DNA of 64,000 bases. Source: OLB7 sp966250335 (GTDB lineage: Bacteria; Bacteroidota; Ignavibacteria; OLB7). Under the pieces are notes generated by a model. It made no database searches. It was not told the DNA's origin and saw nothing but the letters and a program-made list of their open reading frames with translations. Shown one piece after another: positions 17,142-25,348 of the stretch. Made by a program: the position numbers and the translations under genes. The stretch spans positions 1-64,000 of the forward strand of contig CBINGZ010000007.1 of NCBI GenBank assembly GCA_966250335.1, read 5' to 3'. Within the stretch, counting starts at the first letter, position 1; each line of letters begins with the position of its first letter.

Positions 17142-17989
17142 TCCGCCCGCGTCGATCCGAAGAGGAGCGAGAGCCCCGCGCCGGCGCTGGCGGTCACCCA
17201 CCAGTCCGCATCGTCGCTGTCGGTGACGGCCCCCGCCCGAACCGTGGCCGACGGAAGGATCGCAAGTCCGGCACCCAGAGGGACCTCGAACGAGATCGAA
17301 AGGGCCGCGCCGGTCTCCACGAACACCACCTCGTTGTTCCGCTCCGATCGCTTCTCCCATTCGTAGTCCGGGAGCCGGTGACCATATCCCGACGCGAGCT
17401 CGGTCGTCTCCCTGTACATCGGCATGAATCCGAGCATACCGTACGGCCCGAACTCCACGCGCGCCAGCGGACCGAACTGCCCGTACATCGACAGGTCCAT
17501 CCCTATCGCCGGATACGTCAGATTCTTTCTGTTCTCCACCAGTCCGTACACCTCCCCGCCCGGCGTCTCCACGTAACCGTAGTCGCTCTCCACGACCATC
17601 ATATCGTAGTAGGCGAAATTGAGCTTCGTCGAGAGACCGAATCCCTCCATGAAGAGCTTCGGAAAAATGAACGAGAACGTAACTCGTGATGAGAGGATAT
17701 TGTCCTCGCTCGGATCGTCGAACGTTATATCGTCGAACGGCCAGTATATCGGATATCCCCCCTCGAATCCGGCGCCGATCCCCAGGACGGCGCCGGGCAT
17801 CCGGCTCTTTTCGCTTTCCCTTCTCTCTCCTCCTTCCCCCGAACCGTCGCTTTCCTGAGCGTTCGCGAGCGTGAGCGTCGTCAGCAGCATGAGCGCCGGA
17901 ACGAGGAGTCGTCCGATCCTGTTGATGTGAGCGATTCCGCCGCGTAGAAGCGTCGCGCGGTCGACGTGCAGTGTTGTGTGCTGATTCAT
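17138..17989 (-). CDS. Predicted outer-membrane beta-barrel protein, unknown function
   Basis: 283 aa from ATG 17989; longer upstream starts give no sensible signal peptide. The N-region is followed by the signal helix LLVPALMLLTTLTLANAQ. After a short Ser/Gly/Glu-rich linker the sequence alternates in amphipathic strands typical of an outer-membrane barrel. It opens with GAVLGIGAGFEGGYPIYWPF and ends with a strand GAGLSLLFGSTRAD. I do not recognise a family. It converges on kdpE with a 4-base overlap. A sigma-70-like promoter (18056-18083, minus strand) lies upstream. Confidence 0.6.
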   Translation of the reverse strand: MNQHTTLHVDRATLLRGGIAHINRIGRLLVPALMLLTTLTLANAQESDGSGEGGERRESEKSRMPGAVLGIGAGFEGGYPIYWPFDDITFDDPSEDNILSSRVTFSFIFPKLFMEGFGLSTKLNFAYYDMMVVESDYGYVETPGGEVYGLVENRKNLTYPAIGMDLSMYGQFGPLARVEFGPYGMLGFMPMYRETTELASGYGHRLPDYEWEKRSERNNEVVFVETGAALSISFEVPLGAGLAILPSATVRAGAVTDSDDADWWVTASAGAGLSLLFGSTRAD

Positions 17990-18055
17990 GATCGTCGGTT
18001 CCTGAAGATTGTCGACCCCGTCCGCCCCCCTGGCCGGCGTTCGAGCATCGTGTGC

Positions 18056-18083
18056 ATTATTCCCGAATTCGGATTCCTGACAA
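18056..18083 (-). promoter_or_regulatory. Sigma-70-like promoter for the beta-barrel gene
   Basis: On the minus strand TTGTCA (18078-18083) is separated by 16 bases from AATAAT (18056-18061). A second copy of TTGTCAGGA lies 26 bases further upstream and may be a regulator site or chance. Confidence 0.4.
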
Positions 18084-18166
18084 TCGATCGACGACGATCC
18101 TGACAACCCCGCGTGACGGTGCGTAAAGGTGGGCGCCGACGGTTTCGAAAATCATCGCGGCCCATG

Positions 18167-18173
18167 TAGTTTG
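18167..18173 (+). promoter_or_regulatory. -10-like TAGTTTG before ybaB
   Basis: TAGTTTGCG lies 72 bases upstream of the ATG. A TTTCG sits 19 bases further upstream (18143-18147), near the -33 position expected for Bacteroidetes-type promoters. Confidence 0.4.
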
Positions 18174-18244
18174 CGACGGTTCGCAATCAATCCTCAACGA
18201 GCGGCGCCCCGGCGCCCGATTCATATTCATCAGGAGACGTTACG

Positions 18245-18574
18245 ATGTCCAACCCCATGATGCAGGCGATGCAGCAGTTACAGGAGATGCAGCGGAGAAT
18301 GGAGGAGGTTCAGGCCTCGCTGCTGAACAGATTCGTGACCGAGGAGTCGGGCGGCGGCCTGGTCCGCGTCACGGCGAACGGAGCGCAGCAGGTCACGAAG
18401 CTTCAGATCGACCCTTCGGTGATCGATCCGAACGATCGCGAGGCGATGGAAGATCTGATCATCACCGCAGTGAACAAGGCGGTGGCGGCGGCAAAAGAAA
18501 TGTCGGATAGAGAGATAAAGAACGTGACCTCCGGCATGCTCCCGAACATTCCGGGACTCAATCTTCCGTTCTAG
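18245..18574 (+). CDS. YbaB/EbfC-family nucleoid-associated protein
   Basis: 109 aa. The sequence begins MSNPMMQAMQQLQEMQRRMEE, a long helix. It has the family pattern GLVRVTANGAQQVTKLQID and DPNDREAMEDLIITAVNKA, ending with a low-complexity NIPGLNLPF tail. YbaB proteins are small dimeric DNA-binding proteins that affect nucleoid structure. They usually sit between dnaX and recR, neither of which is here. AGGAGA precedes the start. It may be co-transcribed with the BtpA-family gene 36 bases downstream. Confidence 0.93.
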   Translation: MSNPMMQAMQQLQEMQRRMEEVQASLLNRFVTEESGGGLVRVTANGAQQVTKLQIDPSVIDPNDREAMEDLIITAVNKAVAAAKEMSDREIKNVTSGMLPNIPGLNLPF

Positions 18575-18610
18575 CCGTTTCAGCGATCATATCCCCCAAC
18601 TCACAACGGC

Positions 18611-19426
18611 ATGGCAACCGGCAACGCACTTCCGCGGCGGCTTCCCCCGCTGCCGCCGCGCCCGATCATCGGCATGGTCCATCTGAAGCCCCTCCCCGGC
18701 TCCCCCCGCTACGGGGGCTCTCCGGCGGAGGTGCTCGATGCGGCGCTCCGCGACGCGCTGGCGCTGGAGGCCGGCGGGGTCGACGCGATCATGATCGAGA
18801 ACTACGGCGACGTTCCGTTCCGCAAATCACGAGTGGAGCCGCACACCGTGGCGATCATGGCGCTGATCGCCGGAGAGATACGTCGTATGACGAGTCGTCC
18901 GATGGGGATCAACGTCCTCAGAAATGACCCAGCCTCCGCGCTCGGCATAGCCGCCGCCTGCGGAGCCGAGTTCGTGCGGATCAACGTCCACACCGGAGCG
19001 ATGGTGACCGACCAGGGGATCATCGAGGGGGACGCGCAGGGGACGCTGGAATATCGCGGCAGGATCGGCGCCGACGTGCGCCTTCTGGTCGATGTTCATG
19101 TGAAACACGCGCGGCCGCTCGGCTCCTTCCCGATCGAGGAGTCGGCCGCCGACGCCGTCGACCGCGGCCTTGCCGACGCGCTGATCGTCACGGGAGAACG
19201 GACCGGAGCGGGAGCCGCCGTCGCTGAACTGAGACGGGTCAGGGGGGTCGTGAAGGCCCCAGTGCTCGTCGGGAGCGGAGTGACGCCGGAGACCGCGGCC
19301 GTCATCATGCCGGAATGCGACGGCGCCATCGTCGGCACGGCCTTCAAGATCGACGGCGACGTGAAACGCCCGGTCGACAGCGAACGGGTCTCGCGGCTCA
19401 TGGACGCGGCGCGGGCCTCGCGCTGA
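18611..19426 (+). CDS. BtpA/SgcQ-family (beta/alpha)8 barrel protein
   Basis: 271 aa. Family features include IIGMVHLKPLPGSPRYGG near the N-terminus, GGVDAIMIENYGDVPF, GINVLRNDPASALGIAAACG, FVRINVHTGA, and DALIVTGERTGA toward the C-terminus. BtpA was named for a photosystem I biogenesis factor in cyanobacteria, but the family is widespread in non-phototrophs, where its substrate is unknown. No photosynthesis gene is nearby. The fold is related to phosphoribosylanthranilate isomerase-type barrels. A GC-rich hairpin overlaps the stop codon. Confidence 0.88.
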   Translation: MATGNALPRRLPPLPPRPIIGMVHLKPLPGSPRYGGSPAEVLDAALRDALALEAGGVDAIMIENYGDVPFRKSRVEPHTVAIMALIAGEIRRMTSRPMGINVLRNDPASALGIAAACGAEFVRINVHTGAMVTDQGIIEGDAQGTLEYRGRIGADVRLLVDVHVKHARPLGSFPIEESAADAVDRGLADALIVTGERTGAGAAVAELRRVRGVVKAPVLVGSGVTPETAAVIMPECDGAIVGTAFKIDGDVKRPVDSERVSRLMDAARASR

Positions 19427-19440
19427 CCGGGCCCGCGCCG
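19407..19440 (+). terminator. Hairpin overlapping the end of the BtpA-family gene
   Basis: An 11-base perfect stem (CGGCGCGGGCC at 19407-19417 with GGCCCGCGCCG at 19430-19440) spans the stop codon. No T-run follows, so termination efficiency is uncertain. Confidence 0.45.
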
Positions 19441-19612
19441 CTGTGACATTTGCGGGAGCACCGGGTCTCATACACCACGATCGAATTCCGCATATCCCAG
19501 CTTCCGGGGTCCTCCCACGAATGATCCCCCCCATATCCTCGAACAGTGTCAGCCTATGCGTGACATCTCCCTTCGTACCCGTATATCGTTCCCCGCTCCT
19601 CAATTCTCCCCA

Positions 19613-22450
19613 ATGGAATCGACCCGTTCCGTACGCGTCGGCATCGGGCGTCTTGTGATCCTTCTGCTGCTCGGCCTCGCGGCCCACGCCCCGGTCGTCG
19701 CGCAGGTTCCGGAGAAGGAGCGCCCCTTGTTCGTCGATTCCGGCGGCGGGTGGTCGCCTCCGGAATTACCGGGACAACTGGAAGGAGCCGATGAGGAGGA
19801 GATCGGCGTGCTCCCTGAAGCCGAAGGGGATCAGCCTCCCTACCTCCCGCTCGCATCCCGCAAGCGCGGACCGTCGCCGGCGGTCGACACGACGGAGTAC
19901 GGGAGCTGGGACAACAGCTTCGGCCTTCCGGGGGTCACCGGACAGGTCAACGCCGTCGTCACGGATGGAAGCGATGTCTATATCGGCGGCTCGTTCGTCG
20001 CCGCCGGCGGGAAGTTCGTCTTCAATATCGCCCGATGGGACGGCAACAACTGGCAGGCCCTCGGCACCGGCATCTCGGGAGAAGTCTACGCCATCGCCGT
20101 GCGCGGGGATCTGGTCTACGCCGCCGGATCGTTCCAGCTGGCGGGAGGGATAGCGGCGGAGAATATCGCAGTATGGAATAAACGGACGGGGGAATGGAAG
20201 GCGCTGGCGGAAGGGGTCGGAGGGGATCGCTTCGCCTACGTCTCGTCACTGGCGTTCGTGGGGAACGATCTCTACGTGGGGGGAAGATTCCTCGTAGCCG
20301 GACATATCGTCGCCGTCAATATCGCCCGCTGGAACGGATCGGGCTGGGGCCGCGTGGGGACCGGCGTGAACGGATACGTCTTCGCGCTCAAATCGGTCGG
20401 CGATCAGCTTTATGTCGGGGGGCGATTCACCCTCGGCGGAAAGACACGGCTCGAGCGGGTGGCGCGCTGGGATGCGACGCAGAGCTCGTGGAATGCGCTG
20501 GGAGGAGGCGTCAGACATAAGGATAGCGGATACGTCTCGGCGTTCGCCGTCCTGGGGAACAAGCTCTACGTGGGGGGAAGGTTCACGACCGCCGACGGCG
20601 ACACGGTCAACAACGTGGTGGGATGGGATATGGAGAAAGGGGGCTGGTCGGCCCTGGACAACGGCATCGCCGCCATCGCCCGTCCCTACGGTTATGTGTA
20701 CGCTCTGGCGGTCCATCAGAACTATCTCTACGCCGCCGGCCAGTTCGACAGCATTGCCAACGTCACCGGAAGAATGGGGGAACCCGGAAATCCCGCGACT
20801 CCGGTCTTCTGGCTCGCCACCGAGTTCGCACGATGGGACGGGAAGGAATGGACGGCGTTCAGGCGCCCCAGCTACGCCAGCAGCGGGGTCGTAACGATCT
20901 CCGGCATCAGACGCAACTCGCAGAACGGCCTCATCGCGGCGCTCGCCATCGACGGCGCCGGAAAGGTATATCTTGGAGGGAGATTCCACATTGCCGGCCC
21001 CAGCTACAACGACAGCTACGGGAACGTGGTCTGGTCGCCGACCGAGGCGGTCTTCGCGAACAACATCTGCGCGTTCGACGGCGACACGATCTGGAGCGTG
21101 CTCGGCAACGGCCTCAACAGCCAGGATCGGAACGGCCGGGGAGGATATGTGAGAGATATCGAGCTGCGAGGCGATGAGCTCTACGTCTGCGGCAATTTCG
21201 AGAACGCCGGCCCCCGGAAGACCGACGACATCGCGATGTGGAACCGGAGGACGAAAACCTGGTCGGCTCCCGGCGGCCCGCTCCGCACCGCCTCCCACAC
21301 CGCGGGATCGAACACGCAGATCAACGCGGTGGAGTTCGTCGGCGACGATCTCTATGTGGGAGGAACGTTCGACCTCCTGAACGGCCGGGAGATCGCCGGA
21401 ATCGCCCGGCTCGACGGAACGACCGGGAGCTGGAACGATCTGAAGACGCCGGGATTTCAATGCCCGCCGGTGACCGCCATGAAGGCCGACGGAACGAATC
21501 TCTACGTCGCCAGCACGCAGGGACTCCACCTCTGGAACGGAACATCGTGGAGCGATTTTGCCGGAACGATCAACGGTCAGGTGCGGACGCTGGCCGTCGC
21601 CGACGGACGCCTCTATGTGGGAGGAAAGTTCAGCGAGGCCGGCGGAGTGCCGGCCGAGAACTTCGCGATCTGGAGCCTGACCGAACGACGATGGCTCTCC
21701 GACGCGCCGAAAGTATCCGACACCGTCCATGCCATCCTCGTCGAGAACGGCAAGGTCTATATCGGAGGAAGATTCAGAAAGTTCGACGGGATCGACGTCG
21801 GGAACGTGGTGCTGTGGGACGCCGGGACCCTGACGACCGATCCCCTGCTGGGGGGAACCGAAGGGGTCGTCAACGCCCTGGCCCTCGGATCGGGAGGACT
21901 CTACATCGGCGGCAGCTTCCCCAGGATCGACAACTACGCGATGAACAACGTATCGCGCTACGACGGCGAGCGCTGGAACGACGTCGACCGCGGCGTCACC
22001 GACAGAGACGGCATCGGAACCGTCTACAGGCTGCTGCTGGCGCCGGGCGAGTCGCCGGACGAACTCTTCGCCGGAGGCTCGTTCGAATACGCCGGGGGAC
22101 GCGCATCGTATCGTATCGCACGCTGGAGCCGCGCCATCTCCGATGCGCCCCTGGTGGAGCAGGCCGCGTTCGACCGCAACGCCGGAGAGATTCGGCTGGT
22201 CGCGTCGATCGCCCCCAATCCCCTCTCCAACACCACGACCTTCGTCCTGAAGGTCCCGCGGTCGGGCCCCGCGGCCCTGGCGCTGCACGACATGCGGGGA
22301 GAGATCGTGAAGCGAGTCTTCTCCGGCACGCTCGAGGCGGGAGATCACGCGCTCAGCATATCGCTGGAAGATCTTCCGGCCGGACACTACATCTATCGGG
22401 CCGCGGCAGCCGGCGCCTTCGAGGCGGGAAGGATCGTCATCGAACGCTGA
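19613..22450 (+). CDS. Secreted 14-repeat propeller-like protein A with T9SS sorting domain
   Basis: 945 aa from ATG 19613, chosen because a clean signal peptide follows (GRLVILLLLGLAAHAPVVAQ). An acidic segment of ~85 residues comes first. Then follow 14 imperfect repeats of 37-80 residues with the core V.A[IL]...LYVGG.F..AGG....NIA.W.G..W..LG.G..G, a pattern seen in Rax2-like and kelch-like propellers. Repeats 6-7 carry long insertions and repeat 10 is short (no F after LYVAS). The C-terminal ~80 residues (from APNPLSNTTTF to AGRIVIER) are a T9SS type A sorting domain. It should be exported and anchored on or released from the cell surface. The closest relative is the protein at 25349, not the adjacent one. 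Function unknown. Confidence 0.85.
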   Translation: MESTRSVRVGIGRLVILLLLGLAAHAPVVAQVPEKERPLFVDSGGGWSPPELPGQLEGADEEEIGVLPEAEGDQPPYLPLASRKRGPSPAVDTTEYGSWDNSFGLPGVTGQVNAVVTDGSDVYIGGSFVAAGGKFVFNIARWDGNNWQALGTGISGEVYAIAVRGDLVYAAGSFQLAGGIAAENIAVWNKRTGEWKALAEGVGGDRFAYVSSLAFVGNDLYVGGRFLVAGHIVAVNIARWNGSGWGRVGTGVNGYVFALKSVGDQLYVGGRFTLGGKTRLERVARWDATQSSWNALGGGVRHKDSGYVSAFAVLGNKLYVGGRFTTADGDTVNNVVGWDMEKGGWSALDNGIAAIARPYGYVYALAVHQNYLYAAGQFDSIANVTGRMGEPGNPATPVFWLATEFARWDGKEWTAFRRPSYASSGVVTISGIRRNSQNGLIAALAIDGAGKVYLGGRFHIAGPSYNDSYGNVVWSPTEAVFANNICAFDGDTIWSVLGNGLNSQDRNGRGGYVRDIELRGDELYVCGNFENAGPRKTDDIAMWNRRTKTWSAPGGPLRTASHTAGSNTQINAVEFVGDDLYVGGTFDLLNGREIAGIARLDGTTGSWNDLKTPGFQCPPVTAMKADGTNLYVASTQGLHLWNGTSWSDFAGTINGQVRTLAVADGRLYVGGKFSEAGGVPAENFAIWSLTERRWLSDAPKVSDTVHAILVENGKVYIGGRFRKFDGIDVGNVVLWDAGTLTTDPLLGGTEGVVNALALGSGGLYIGGSFPRIDNYAMNNVSRYDGERWNDVDRGVTDRDGIGTVYRLLLAPGESPDELFAGGSFEYAGGRASYRIARWSRAISDAPLVEQAAFDRNAGEIRLVASIAPNPLSNTTTFVLKVPRSGPAALALHDMRGEIVKRVFSGTLEAGDHALSISLEDLPAGHYIYRAAAAGAFEAGRIVIER

Positions 22451-22544
22451 GGAGTCGCTCCGTAACGACCGGACTTCCGGCCGGATAGAGGTGCTCCATA
22501 TCGCATTCAGTCAAATTCCTCATAACAGAAGCATTCCTACAGCC

Positions 22545-25052
22545 ATGCGGATCATGCCGAGCTTCCATACGGGTCCCCACGCAGTCGCGCTTCGATTCAT
22601 CCTGCTGCTGCTGGCCTCACTGCCGACCGTCGCGCAGGAGACGAAGCCTGGGGACGAATTCTGGGACGAGAGGTTCGGCACCCTCTACACCGGCGCGGGG
22701 GTGGACGGCGACGTCTTCGCGATCGCGGTCGGCAACGGAGAACTGTATGCGGGAGGAACATTCCTCAACGCCACCGAGAAGCAACTGAACCACCTGGGAC
22801 GATACGACGGCAAGAGCTGGCATCCCGTGGTCGATCTTTCCGAGGGAAGCGGAACGCCGGGCGTCAACGGCCCTGTCTTCGCGATCGGCATCTCCGGGGA
22901 AAACGTCTACGTGGCGGGTGATTTCACGATGGCGGGAGATCTGCCGGCCAGAAATATCGCGGTGTGGAACAAGACCTCGCAGAGCTGGTCGGCGCTGGGC
23001 GACGGGGTAAGCGGAGGGGAACATCCCTACATCTCCTCCATCACAGTCATCAACGACAGCATCTTCGTCGGCGGCCAGTTCACGACGGCCGGAGGACGAC
23101 CGGCGGCCAACGTCGCGCTCTGGAACGGCGCCGGATGGTCGGGACTGGGAAGCGGCGTGGCGGGAACCGTCAATACGGTCTGCTTCACCGAACGGCTCCT
23201 CTACGTGGGAGGGAACTTCACCACCGCCGGAGGGGTCACGGCCAACGCGATAGCACGCTGGAACGGCCTTCAGTGGAAGGATCTCGCGGGGGGACTCTCC
23301 GGCTACGTCAACGCGATACATCCGGCCGCATCATGGGGAGGAGGAATCGTGGTGGGCGGATCGTTCACGGGACCGATCACCAATCTCGGGTGGTTCAACG
23401 ACGAGCAATGGGTTGGGATCGAAAATGTCGTGGCGGCCTCCTCGGTGGATGCCGAGGTACGGTCTATTGCGATGTATGACAAGCGCCTCTTCATCGGCGG
23501 CACGTTCACATCGACCTATCCCAAGGACCTTGAAGGAGGGAACTCCTCCGGCGTCAGCACCCCCTACGTGGCCCGCTACGAAGGGATGAGGATCTCGAAC
23601 TATGCGTGGAACGGCCTCAGGCGGGGGACCAACGGCTACGTCAACGCGCTGGCCGTGGATGGAAGCAACCTCTACGTCGGCGGCGAGTTCACCCAGGTGT
23701 CGGGGATTCCGGCCAACCATATCGCACGATGGGATCAGGTCAACTGGTACCCGATGGGAGCTCTCATCGGAAACGCGATCAGAAGCATCGTCGTCAGAGA
23801 TAACGACGTCTACGTCGGATGGAACTCCTCCCTCCCCGGCTCCGGTCTGTACGAGGGACACCTTCTGCGATGGAACGATGAGGGGTGGACCGAGATCGAC
23901 GGCACGATCGGCGGCGAGCTGATGACCGCGGCATCCCATCAGGACGATATCTACGTGGGAGGAGCGTTCACGACGGCAAAGGAGGAGATCACCGTGAACA
24001 TCGCGCGACTGGATGTCCCCTCCGAAACATGGTCGGCCATCAATCTGGGAAGCGGCGTGGCGGGAGGAGCGATCTCCTACGTGGACGCCGTGGCGGTCGA
24101 CGGCGACAAGATCTACATGGCGGGGGAGTTCACCATCGCCGACACCATCCCCGCCCGAAATGTAGCCCTCTACGATAGAAGGACCGGACGATGGTCGTCG
24201 CTCGGGGCCGGACTGAACGGCGCCGTACGGGCGCTCGCGCTTGCGCCGAACGGAGATCTCTACGCCGGCGGCGACTTCCGCCTGAGCGGTACCGACTCCA
24301 TGCGCAACATCGCCCGCTGGGACGGAACCGCATGGCGCCCTCTGGGGAAAGGAGCCGACGATATCGTTCTCGCGCTCGCGTTCGACGGCGACAACCTCTA
24401 TGTGGGAGGCGAGTTCGACACGATCGACGGCAGGGGAATGCAGCACGTGGCGCGATGGAATCTCGTCGAGCGCTCCTGGAGCCCGCTCGGCGACGGCATC
24501 GGGGGGGATTTCGGCGCACGGGTCTCGGCGCTGACGGTCTACAAGGGTATGCTCTACGCAGCGGGAACCTTCCCACTGGCCGGAGGAGACACCGCCTCCG
24601 GAATCGCCCGCTGGAACGGAAGCAGCTGGAGCGCGCTCGGCAGCGGAATCAACGGCAGCGCCGCAGCGATCGCCGTACGGAACGGTGAAATCCTCGTGGG
24701 AGGATCGTTCACCGAAGCGGGCACACGCCCCTCCCTCTTCTTCGGCATGTGGCACGAGCCCGCCGCCGGTATCCTGGAGGAGAAGATCCCCTTCGCGATC
24801 CCGATAACCGGCGCCCCCAACCCCGCTACCGCACGCACCGCGATACGATTCCGCTCGGAAACCCCGGGAGAAGCACGCATGACGATGGTCGACATGCTCG
24901 GCCGTGAAATCGCCGTTCTTCTGAACGACCGGATCGAAGCCGGCGACCACACCATCACCTGGGACGCCTCCACGGTCCCCAACGGAATCTACACCTGCAT
25001 CCTCACCCTCAACCAGACAGCCGGCACAACCCGCATCACAATCCTCCACTAA
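22545..25052 (+). CDS. Secreted 14-repeat propeller-like protein B with T9SS sorting domain
   Basis: 835 aa from ATG 22545 (signal helix ALRFILLLLASLPTVAQ). The mature protein begins ETKPGDEFWDERFG, then 14 repeats of the LYVGGxF..AGG..xNIAxW type. Repeat 8 has YVGWNS instead of YVGGxF, a mark shared with protein D. Repeat 9 carries a longer loop (INLGSGVAGGAIS). The C-terminus (GAPNPATARTAIRF ... PNGIYTCILTL) is a T9SS sorting domain. It lies 94 bases after protein A and is probably co-transcribed. The short N-terminal region and repeat marks show it is orthologous in position to protein D (28194-30713). Substrate or ligand unknown. Confidence 0.85.
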   Translation: MRIMPSFHTGPHAVALRFILLLLASLPTVAQETKPGDEFWDERFGTLYTGAGVDGDVFAIAVGNGELYAGGTFLNATEKQLNHLGRYDGKSWHPVVDLSEGSGTPGVNGPVFAIGISGENVYVAGDFTMAGDLPARNIAVWNKTSQSWSALGDGVSGGEHPYISSITVINDSIFVGGQFTTAGGRPAANVALWNGAGWSGLGSGVAGTVNTVCFTERLLYVGGNFTTAGGVTANAIARWNGLQWKDLAGGLSGYVNAIHPAASWGGGIVVGGSFTGPITNLGWFNDEQWVGIENVVAASSVDAEVRSIAMYDKRLFIGGTFTSTYPKDLEGGNSSGVSTPYVARYEGMRISNYAWNGLRRGTNGYVNALAVDGSNLYVGGEFTQVSGIPANHIARWDQVNWYPMGALIGNAIRSIVVRDNDVYVGWNSSLPGSGLYEGHLLRWNDEGWTEIDGTIGGELMTAASHQDDIYVGGAFTTAKEEITVNIARLDVPSETWSAINLGSGVAGGAISYVDAVAVDGDKIYMAGEFTIADTIPARNVALYDRRTGRWSSLGAGLNGAVRALALAPNGDLYAGGDFRLSGTDSMRNIARWDGTAWRPLGKGADDIVLALAFDGDNLYVGGEFDTIDGRGMQHVARWNLVERSWSPLGDGIGGDFGARVSALTVYKGMLYAAGTFPLAGGDTASGIARWNGSSWSALGSGINGSAAAIAVRNGEILVGGSFTEAGTRPSLFFGMWHEPAAGILEEKIPFAIPITGAPNPATARTAIRFRSETPGEARMTMVDMLGREIAVLLNDRIEAGDHTITWDASTVPNGIYTCILTLNQTAGTTRITILH

Positions 25053-25058
25053 TCTCTC

Positions 25059-25140
25059 TTGACTCTCTTCTCTTTCTTAACTCTCTTCTCTCTTAACTCT
25101 CTTCTCTCCTAACTCTGTGCCCTCTGTGACTCCCTGTTAA
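25059..25140. repeat. Short tandem repeat and CTCTGTG words between proteins B and C
   Basis: ACTCTCTTCTCT occurs three times (25062, 25080, 25096; spacing 18 and 16). It is followed by ACTCTGTG (25112) and CTCTGTGAC (25122). The tract is almost pure pyrimidine on the + strand and sits directly after the stop of protein B, at the junction of the two duplicated gene pairs. Function unknown. Confidence 0.7.
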
Positions 25141-25348
25141 TTTTCTTTCCCTTCCGAGAAGAAGAGCACCGCACAGCGAATCTCCACGGGACGAGCATAC
25201 CCTATGCGACATTCCCCCGGGATTGCCGATCTTATACTAATGCCGCGCCGCATCCGCGACCGCCCGCGGCACGATTCAGGCGGAGAGACTATCCCCATCC
25301 GGGACCTCGGCTCCGCACACGTCCGGCAACCTCTTATCGCACGCTCCC

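Noticed and set aside
18611..19426. Photosynthesis link suggested by the BtpA name
   Set aside because: No other photosynthesis gene is present, and the family is common in non-phototrophs.
20246..22387. 713-codon open frame opposite secreted protein A (and a 572-codon one opposite B)
   Set aside because: Periodic antisense of the repeat-coding sequence; no start context, signal or domain.
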